Source of the DNA: Candidatus Omnitrophota bacterium
Lineage (GTDB): Bacteria; Omnitrophota; Omnitrophia; Omnitrophales; Omnitrophaceae
DNA length: 37,925 nucleotides
Direction of reading: 5' to 3'
Assembly: GCA_016209715.1 (NCBI GenBank)
Contig: JACQVP010000066.1
Span: 1-37,925, forward strand
Shown piece by piece: positions 27,628 to 36,700 of the stretch; positions within the stretch are counted from its first letter, which is position 1; the number at the start of each line of letters is the position of its first letter. The notes under the pieces are model-generated. The model did no database searches, was not told the origin of the DNA, and worked only from the letters and a program-made list of their open reading frames with translations. Both the position numbers and the translations under genes were made by a program.

Positions 27628-28824
27628 TTAAGAATGTTTCGCGGCCGCCTCATTTTCGAGCAACGCCGCGACGCCCGGGAGGACCTTTCCCTCGAGAAAT
27701 TCGAGGGACGCGCCTCCGCCCGTGGAAATATGGGACATCTTGTCTTCCAAATCAAACACCTTGATCGCGCTGGCCGTGTCGCCGCCGCCGATCACGCTGA
27801 CCGCGCCGGAATCGGCAATGGCCTGGGCCACCGCCCGGCTGCCGCCGGCGAAATTTTTCCATTCGAACACTCCCACCGGGCCGTTCCAGAGCACCATCTT
27901 GGCGGCGCCTATTTCCCGGCGGAAAAGCTCGACCGTCCGGGGCCCGATGTCGAGCCCCATCCAGCCGTCTTCAATTTTATCGACGGTCTTGAACTTCGCC
28001 GTCTCGCTGAAAGAATCCGCGACGACATGATCGACCGGGAGGACAATTTTCACTTTGCATTGAGCCGCCTTCCCGAGGATGCCCTCGGCGATGGCCATTC
28101 CCGGCTGATCGAGCTTTGAGCTGCCAATCGGGATCCCCTGCACTTTGAGAAAGGTGTACGCCATGCCGCCGCCGATGAGCAAGCAGTCGACTTTGGCAAG
28201 CAGGTTCTCGATGACTTTGATCTTGTCCGAAACCTTCGATCCGCCGAGGATGGTGACAAACGGACGTTCCGGCCGGGTCACCACGCGCGTGAGATAATCG
28301 ATTTCCTTGGCCAAAAGCAGGCCGCTCACGGCCGGCAAATAGCGGGTCACGCCGTCGACGGAGGCATGAGCGCGATGGGCGGCACCGAAGGCGTCGTCCA
28401 CGTAAACCTCGCCGAGCGAGGCCAATTCCTTGGCAAACGAGGGGTCATTCTTTTCCTCTTCCGCGTGATAGCGGAGATTTTCCAGCAAAACGACCTCCCC
28501 TTCCTTCATCGCTAAGACTTCCCCCTTGACCGCTTCCCCGACACAGTCCCCGAGCAGCCGCACCGGCCTCGACAAAAGTTCTCCCAATCGGATGGCCGCC
28601 GGCTTCATGCTGCAGGATGCGTCCTTGCCCTTGGGCCTTCCGAGATGGGACATGAGCACGAGTTTGCCTCCCTGGGCCAGGATATAACGAAGGGTGTCCA
28701 GCGTCTTCACGATCCTGGCGTCGTCGGTGATTTTTCCCTGCGGGTCCAGAGGCACGTTGAAATCCACCCTCGCCAGGACGCGCTTTCCCGTGAGATCGAT
28801 ATCTTTGACGGTTTTCTTATTCAT
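27628..28824 (-). CDS. pgk: Phosphoglycerate kinase
   Basis: KRVLARVDFNVPLD; LMSHLGRPKGK; NLRYHAEEEKNDPSFAKELA; GGDTASAIK; STGGGASLEFLEGK. Confidence 0.98.
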   Translation of the reverse strand: MNKKTVKDIDLTGKRVLARVDFNVPLDPQGKITDDARIVKTLDTLRYILAQGGKLVLMSHLGRPKGKDASCSMKPAAIRLGELLSRPVRLLGDCVGEAVKGEVLAMKEGEVVLLENLRYHAEEEKNDPSFAKELASLGEVYVDDAFGAAHRAHASVDGVTRYLPAVSGLLLAKEIDYLTRVVTRPERPFVTILGGSKVSDKIKVIENLLAKVDCLLIGGGMAYTFLKVQGIPIGSSKLDQPGMAIAEGILGKAAQCKVKIVLPVDHVVADSFSETAKFKTVDKIEDGWMGLDIGPRTVELFRREIGAAKMVLWNGPVGVFEWKNFAGGSRAVAQAIADSGAVSVIGGGDTASAIKVFDLEDKMSHISTGGGASLEFLEGKVLPGVAALLENEAAAKHS

Positions 28825-30616
28825 GGGATTTGAGACGGTCCTTGAGGTCGTTCAATTCTTGACGGAGCGCAGCCGGCAAACGGTCGCCAATCTTCCCGTA
28901 AAATTCTTCAATTTCCGCGACCTCCTGAAGCCAGCCTTCCCGGTCCACGGCCAGGAGCTGCGCCGCGGCGGAAGAAGGCAAATTGAGGCCCGACAGGTCG
29001 ATCGCTCCGGGTGCCGGCAAATAGCCGATCGTGGAATCGACCGCTCCGGCCGCACCTTTGGTCCGCTCGACAATCCAGCGCAGCACGCGGATGTTTTCGC
29101 CGAATCCGGGCCACAGGAAGTCCCCGTTCTGGTCCCGGCGGAACCAATTGACGTGAAAGATTTTCGGGGCGTGTTGCAGGCGTTTGCCGACGGTGAGCCA
29201 GTTCTGAAAATAATCTCCGACATGATAACCGCAAAACGGGAGCATCGCCATGGGGTCCCGCCGGGTGACCCCGGTCGGTCCTTGCGCGGCGGCCGTCGTT
29301 TCAGAGGCCATCGAGGAACCGATGAATGTCCCATGCTGCCAGTTCTTGGATTCATATACGAGCGGGGCCAGGCGGGAGCGGCGGCTGCCGAAAACGATGG
29401 CGCTGATCGGAACGCCGCGCGGATTCTGCCATTCCCGCGAGATGCTGGGGCATTGGGCCGCCGGGGCCGTAAAACGGGCGTTGGGATGCGCGGCCTTGGA
29501 CGGGGACGCTGGCGTCCAGGTCTTGCCCCGCCAGTCTAACGCTTCGGCCGGGGGCTCTTCATCCATGCCCTCCCACCACACCGTGCCGTCCGGCTTCTTG
29601 GCGACATTGGTGTAAATGCTGTTTTTCTGAATGGTGCGCATGGCATTGGGATTGGATTTATAGCTGGTCCCAGGCGCCACGCCGAAAAAACCGGCTTCCG
29701 GATTGACTGCCCACAGTCTTCCGTCTTCCCCCACCCGCATCCAGGCAATGTCATCGCCCACCGTCCAGACCCGGTAGCGCGACTGCGATTCGGGCGGGAT
29801 CAGCATGGCAAGATTGGTCTTGCCGCATGCGCTCGGAAATGCCGCCGCCACGTAGGTCACGTTTCCGGCGGGATCTTCCAGGCCGAGAATCAGCATGTGC
29901 TCCGCCAGCCAGCCCTCGTGTTTGCCCAAATAGCTCGCGATGCGGAGGGCCAGGCACTTCTTCCCGAGCAAGGCGTTGCCGCCGTAGCCCGATCCGACGC
30001 TCCAGATGGTGTTGTCTTGGGGAAAATGGCAAATATAGCGGCGATTGACATCGAGATCGGCAAGACCGTGAAGGCACCGGGTAAAATCGTTGGACTCTCC
30101 CAGCGTTTGCCAGGCGATATTGCCCATTCGGGTCATGATGCGCATGTTGAGCACCACATACACGCTGTCCGTGACTTGGACGCCGACTTTCGAAAACGGC
30201 GAGCCGGCAGGCCCCATCACGAAAGGCACGACGTAAAGAGTGCGGCCGGCCATGGAACCCTTGAAAATTTCACGAAGCTTGGCATATGCCTCGGAGGGCT
30301 CCATCCAATTGTTGGTGGGGCCGACATCTTCTTTTTGGGGAGTGCAAATAAAGGTGAGGTGTTCGGTGCGGGCAACGTCGTCTTCATGACTGCGGTGGAA
30401 ATAACAGCCCGGAAGCTTCGCTTGATTGAGCGGCTCGAGCGCCCCGGTACGCACGGCGAGCTCGGTGAGGCGGACACTCTCCTCTTCGCTCCCGTCGCAC
30501 CAATAAACGCTCGCCGGTTCGCACAAAGACGACATCTCCTCCACCCAGGCCTTGACCAGGGGATTGGGAGACGCATTCAAATGTTTCTCTGCTGTCATGT
30601 TCGGTGGGAATGGCAT
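28817..30616 (-). CDS. pckG: Phosphoenolpyruvate carboxykinase (GTP)
   Basis: AAFPSACGKTNLAMLIPP; GDDIAWMRVGEDGRLWAVNPEAGFFGVAPGTSYKSNPNAM; NWFRRDQNGDFLWPGFGENIRVLRWI. A start at ATG 30598 (MTAEKHL) is also possible. Confidence 0.96.
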   Translation of the reverse strand: MPFPPNMTAEKHLNASPNPLVKAWVEEMSSLCEPASVYWCDGSEEESVRLTELAVRTGALEPLNQAKLPGCYFHRSHEDDVARTEHLTFICTPQKEDVGPTNNWMEPSEAYAKLREIFKGSMAGRTLYVVPFVMGPAGSPFSKVGVQVTDSVYVVLNMRIMTRMGNIAWQTLGESNDFTRCLHGLADLDVNRRYICHFPQDNTIWSVGSGYGGNALLGKKCLALRIASYLGKHEGWLAEHMLILGLEDPAGNVTYVAAAFPSACGKTNLAMLIPPESQSRYRVWTVGDDIAWMRVGEDGRLWAVNPEAGFFGVAPGTSYKSNPNAMRTIQKNSIYTNVAKKPDGTVWWEGMDEEPPAEALDWRGKTWTPASPSKAAHPNARFTAPAAQCPSISREWQNPRGVPISAIVFGSRRSRLAPLVYESKNWQHGTFIGSSMASETTAAAQGPTGVTRRDPMAMLPFCGYHVGDYFQNWLTVGKRLQHAPKIFHVNWFRRDQNGDFLWPGFGENIRVLRWIVERTKGAAGAVDSTIGYLPAPGAIDLSGLNLPSSAAAQLLAVDREGWLQEVAEIEEFYGKIGDRLPAALRQELNDLKDRLKSHE

Positions 30617-30642
30617 ATTAATTAATAATCTTAAAGCATGTA

Positions 30643-30671
30643 CATATATCAGAGGATCTATAGCGCGTCAA
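30643..30671 (-). promoter_or_regulatory. Candidate sigma70-type promoter upstream of pckG
   Basis: Minus strand reads TTGACG-N17-TATATG: -35 at 30671-30666, -10 at 30648-30643, inside the 92-nt gap between the giant gene and pckG. Confidence 0.4.
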
Positions 30672-30708
30672 TGCCAAAGTTAGCGGGGCAGACGATATAC
30701 GGCGAGAA

Positions 30709-33700
30709 TCAGGCGGCGCGGCCGACCGCTTCCGCTTCCTCTTTGGCGCGGAGGAAGGAGGCGACAAATCCCTGGATATTGAGCCGCACCGTGCCCTCCA
30801 GCAAATCAAATTGGTCCGCCAAGAACCGGGTCCGGTCATCGTCCTCAATGAACCGGCGCAGTTTTTCCGGGCTGGAACGCACCGCCAGCGCTTCCTCATC
30901 GCCGAGCGAGGCCAGCCGAATGAGAACGACCAGCGCCGCCGTATAGGCCAGGATTTGAAGCCGCCGGCTCGGCAAGCGCCCGATCTCCGCCATCAGGGTG
31001 TTGAATTGCTGCGGGATCGCCTCCGCCCCGAGATCAGCCGTGAAGGCGAAAGCGGGGCTCTCTCCGAGGCCGCGCTTCACGACTTTTTCCAGCGCCCCCC
31101 GCAAATTCAAACGATCATAGAGCTGGGTCGAGAGCTGGGGGAAGGCCTTCCATTCGGCGCGCTTCAACGGCTGGCTCTTTTCATGCAGGACCTCCAATCT
31201 TTGAATGAAGGGCGCGAAACGAGCCAAAACGCCCAGCACGATTTCGATGTCCGATTCGGGATGATTGATGGCGAGGACCAGCCGCCGGCCTCGGTCGCCG
31301 GCTTGAAGCGCCGCCAGGGCCCCGTCCAATCGGGACTCAAACACGGCCAGCTTGCCTTCATCCAGGTCCCGGATCATTTCCGCCAGCCGTTCATCCGCCA
31401 AATCCACAGTCTGCACTGCCATTCCGAGGACCCGGCTCCGGATACTGACCGCTAATCCTTCTATCTCCCGCGGTTGGATCACGCCCTCATCCAGCGAGGC
31501 TTGAAAATACCCTTTCAATTCACGATCCCAATCTTCCGAGACGAGAAATTGGAGGATCGCTTCCGTGGTTTCCAGGGCGTGAATGGCCGCCCGCACGCGA
31601 TCCGCGTCCGCTTCGAGGGCTCGGTCGAGAGCCTGGAATCGTTTTTCGAAATATTCCCGGTACATTCGCTCGGCTTGGCTTATTCTCTCCTCCGGGGAAC
31701 CCGTCTGAGCATTGAGATAATCCGCCAGCTCCCGGGGAGGCATAACCTCCGCTAACTCCGCTGAAACGTCGATGCCGGGCTCCGTGAGCTCCTCACCGGC
31801 GGAGGCCGCGCGGGGCGCGTTTCCCGACTCCAGCCATAAGTCCGCTTCGCTGGACTCATCCGTGTCCGGCATTGAACTTTGGGTCACCGGCTCGCCTTTT
31901 TGCCGTTCACGCTCGCGATCCACTCTCAATTGTTCGACGTAGGAGGAGAGGCCATCCAGCACTTCCGATCTGCTCCCCGCCCGGAAAATTCGTTTCAATT
32001 CTTCTACTGAACCGTACTCGGCGAAATAGGCCATTTCCTCTTTTCCGCCGCCGTTCCGGGACAGTTCCGCGATGATTTTGTCACTGAGATTTTTATCCGC
32101 GGCCAGTCCGGTCAATTTGAGAAGGGCGGCGACAAAGGTCTCGGTGACCTCGCGCCGGATCGCGTTCACGGTTCCATAGTCCCCTTTGATCCGTGCCAGG
32201 ACTTCGAAGAGGGGCTGAATATAGTCCTCCGCGCGGCTTTGCGGTTGGGCCTGGATGACTTGCCTCACCAAAAGCCCGCCTTCCGCCACGGCCGATGAGG
32301 CGTGCGAACCTTTCACATTCACCCGGGCCAGGCCTCGAATGACCACCCGTGCCGCCTCCTCCCGCTCTGCCGCGCTCATTTTCGGATACACCAAACCCAG
32401 CGAGTGCCATAAAATCGCGCGCACTTTGTCCCAGGCGGCCTTTCGATTACTTTCTTGAACGGGGGTTCGCTCCGACGCCTCAAGAATGACCGGAACCAGC
32501 TCCCGCACGGCGCCTTCGTCCAAACCGGGAAGTTTTGCCTTGAGCACCTTGTCGATATAAAAGCGGCCGTTCACCGCGTCCTGACGCACGCCCGCCACGC
32601 CTTCCAGTTCGCGGATCAGGTCCCGCGGATCCATCGCCTGATATTGGTTCAAATCTCTCCCGACGGAAGAAGCGGAAGGAGCGGCGGACTGTGCCATCCA
32701 CAGCGACGCGTCCGCATCGCCTTCCTTGGCGGCCCCGGGAGCGCTCAATCCGCCCGGGACCTCTTTCGCCGCTTCCAGCAAAAGCTGTTCACGGTACTCC
32801 CCGATGGCCTGCGGTATTCGAGCGGGATCGGCCTTCAAAATTCTCCGCAGTTCGGCCAAATCGCCGTAATGAGAGAACAAAAGCCGGAATTCCCTGTTCC
32901 TTTCCACCCAAATCTCTAAAAACTCACTCAGCGCTTTCCCGGCATCATCCGGAGTTCGCGCACCCACCGGCGCTTGCCACTCCCCGCCCGAGCTCCGTCG
33001 AAGGGCCTCTAAAAGAGCCCAGCGGAGCCGGTCGATTTCATTCGCCGACTGCACTTTGGCCGCCGCGTCCGGACGGATATCTTTCAACGCTTCCAAGATT
33101 GCATTTTCGACTCCTTCCAGCTGGGCGACCTCGATCCGCTGAATCACGGGGCGCAGAGCGTCGGCGATCATCGCGTACGAAGCCAAGGGATGATTCGAGA
33201 TCGCTTCGCTGTCGAGGCGCGTTCTCTGCATGGCCCTCATCAGGGCATTCGCGGCGACCGGGAGCTCGTCGGACGAGACCCGGCCGGCGATTTCCTTCAC
33301 GACGGTCGACAATCCCCCGCGGCTCCGGTTGCCCAAAGCTGAAAATTCGTCATAGCTGTCCAGCGCCTCAAGAACATCTCCCAACATAGGCCCCAGGTCC
33401 CCGGTTTCCGTCTGACGGCTGAGGTCCACCAAGGATTGAACGATCCGAAAACGAAGGGACCCTTGCGGCTCGTCAACGCCTTTCAGGGACTTGAAACGGG
33501 CAAGCGCTTCCGCCACCCGAATCCTTTCCGGATAATCACGGCCAAGCGACGCGGCTGAACCGCCCCCCGCCATCCAGAGCTCATCGCCGGCATTGGGAAC
33601 GTCATCCGGCACTTCGGCGCCCGGCACGGAGACCGCCTTTGCAGCCGCCCTCTCCGCAATTCCCTGCAGTTGTTGCGCATACCGCGCAAGTCCCCCGGAG

Positions 33701-36700
33701 GCCTCGCCACCGGTCTTGAGGATCCTGTTCAGCTCGGCCAGATCCCCGTGCTTCAAGATCAAAGATTCCCGCTCCTCGGTAATGATCGCCAGGAGTTTCA
33801 AAAGTTCCGAGCTCAGCTGCCGGTCCAGGAGCCGGGCCGTTTCGGGGAATTGAAGTTTCCACCGTTCCAGGATCCCGTCCCGGAGAAGACCGGTGTACGC
33901 GGCCTTGTTCCTGAGCCGGATGCCCGCCGGCGAAGACTGGCTGACGGCATACGCCTCAATCATGATTTCCAGGAGGTCCGCCGCGTCCTCCGGCGCCATG
34001 CGCTTGGCCAGCATGGTCATGAGGATGCCGAACAAATAGCGCTTTTCGGCTTTGACCAGCGGATCCCCGGTAACATTCGCCAACGCCTCGCGGACGGCTT
34101 GCATCAGCGCGGAGACCCGTTCCGGACCGAAGGGGACGCCCTCCCGCTCCGCGATCCTGTCAAAAGCGCGGTTGCGCGGATTCCGCGAGTCCGACTTGGA
34201 ATCATCTTTGGCCATCGCGTCGATCTGGACCCGGATGTCATAGGCGACGGAAAAGGACTGCCCGTACGCGCTTAGTTTTTCGATCAATGAATCCAGCGCT
34301 CCATCGTTTTGCCGGCGTCTCATTTTCTCGACGTAATCCGTGGGCAGAGACACGGGAATCATCAACTGCTCCCGTTCGGACCGGACGATTTCATCCATTG
34401 CGGCCAAAGAGCCATAATCAGGAAACACGGAGGAATCTTCCTCCCTTAAAGGCGCGCGACCGAAAATCGACCGCAAAACCGCCAGAAGCGGACCGTATTC
34501 CTGACTATCGATGGCGCTTTGCATTGCCGCCCGAAGATTCGCCTCTGACGCCGTCAGGCGCGACACGAAGAGACTTTCACTCGTCTCGGCATCCGGACGG
34601 TACAAATAATAATGGGCCAGCAATGTTCCTACCGCCTCCCTGGCGCCCTCGGCCGGCTTCGAAAGGCCGCGGATGCGCTTCAGGACGCCCAGGTAATCTT
34701 CAATCGCTCCGGCCGGCTCCGGCAGCGCGACCAGGATGTTGAGCAACAGGACCAAATTTTCCGCCAGCACCTGCATCAAGGAATAGTTCTCCGGCGAGGA
34801 TTCAGTCAAAGAAACTAGCGTCTGTTTGAACTTGAAATAAAGCTGACGGCTCAATTCGTTGTCCCGATGGACAGCGATCGGTAGGAGCGCGGACGCGAGG
34901 GCCTCCCGCGTAGAATGCGCCCTCTTCGACACTCCGGGCACAGTCAAAAGCCGCTTCTCGGTCCGCAGGAGAAAGGCCTCGCGTTCCCGCGCGGGCAAAT
35001 AATGGGCCAACTGAACGCTGGCCTCCGCGAGAGACAAGCGCGCCGAATCCGCCGCCTCATCGCGGCCCTCGACACGGTCATAGGCTTCCTCGATCCAGCG
35101 CCCGATCACGGCCGCTTGATCCTCCCCTTCGTTCATGATCCGATGACGCAAGGACGATACGATGGCCGTCCTGGCCCGATGGTCCTGGCCCTTCCCGCCC
35201 GACACTTCGGAAAATGCCTTTTGGAGCTGTTCGAAAGACATCTTTCCGTAATTTTGCCCCATCGACGAGGCCTGGGCGCCCGTTCCGGTATCCGGCCCCT
35301 CACGCGCCGCGAGCCACATCGCACCTGAAGGTCTCTCATCCTCTCCGGATCCCTTTAAAGATTCAGCGGACCGGGCATAACCCGCGAGCAATTGGGCCCG
35401 ATAGTCGGCCAGCGACGCGCGGATGGCGTTTTCATCGCCGGTTCGAAGAATTCTGCGCAGTTCTTCCCAATCCCCATATTTCGGGAAGAGCGGGATTTCT
35501 CGCTCATCCTCCGAAGTCAACGCAATCAGATCGCGCAGATCCGTGAAATAGAAAGGTTCCCGCACGGGGCCCCGGCCGGGCAGATAGGAATCCGGAATGG
35601 TCACGCGCTCGGACCGGAGCAGCATCACCTTCAGAATGTCCGCCGCCGCCTCTCTCGCCGCGGACCGATTGGGGGAATCCCCCGCCAGCCCGTCGAGAAA
35701 TTCCAGGACCTGCCGGACCTTGCGCGGGTCCGCCGCGGCGGGACCGTTTTGAACGGTCATTCTCATCGCATTGGCCAAGGCGTAGCGGGCCTGATTGGCC
35801 ATTTCGCTCTCCCCCACCACTCCGTTCATGGTTTGCCAGATCCTTCCCCAAATTTCCTCGAGCCCGGCCTCATCGGCCACGGCGGCAAATGTATAAAAGA
35901 AGGACGAGAGCGTCCAGCGGGTCCGATTGGCGCTTTCTACCGCGCGAAACCCGTCGATCAAGCCGAACAAGGAATCGCGCATGCCCATATATTTGTTGGT
36001 CCGCATCACCAGCGAATCCCGGAAAAACAAGCCGCCCAGGCCCGAGAGCAGCGCGCTCCTCACGGCATAATCCCTCGCCTCATGGCCGCTGATATTGATC
36101 ACTTCCTGCCAGAACCGGTCATACAGCCCGTCCCTCTTATCCTCGCGCACCATTTCCGCAGCGGCCTTGAGCAGCAAGCCGCCGCTCAGCCCCACTCCCT
36201 CCCAATCGAGCACAGTCACTTCCGGCCCGCTCTCCAGGCGGGCCCGGCTCAGGACGGACAAAGCCAGATCGATCATGGCGTCGGCTTCTTCCGGCGTCGC
36301 GTTTTTTGCGGCGTCCCTCAACCGTTCAAATTTCCGCATCACGCGATGAAAATGAAATTTTTCCTCCCCGTTCACCGCTTTGATCTCTTCCATCAATTTC
36401 CCGAGCGACGACGACTGCGGGCCGGCAAGCCACAGGGGCCCTTCGTCATTTTCGCCGTCCCCTTCATCCTCCTCCGGTTTCTTTCCGGCCCGCTCCGCGG
36501 ACATCTTCAATTGGACCAGATAAATGACGAGGCCCTCCCGGATGCTGACGGCCGAGCCCGTCCGCAGAATGCGGCGGATTTCATCCAGGTCCCCATATCG
36601 GGCGAACAGAGATTCTTCCCCGCCTCCGGTTTCCTTAAAGAAATCACCGAGAAGAATGGCCACCGAATTCACGGCTGAATCGCCCGCGTCCGCGAATTCG

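Noticed and set aside
26860-28119. 419-aa plus-strand ORF opposite tpiA/pgk
   Set aside because: Overlaps two unambiguous glycolytic genes across their boundary; shadow ORF.
30636-30648. ATGTACAT palindrome near the pckG promoter as an operator
   Set aside because: Eight-base palindrome in AT-rich sequence; too likely by chance to report as a site.
35392-36678. 428-aa plus-strand ORF opposite the giant gene (also 33670-34275, 32691-33389)
   Set aside because: Antisense shadows; no recognisable motifs, and the minus-strand frame shows conserved repeats across the same span.
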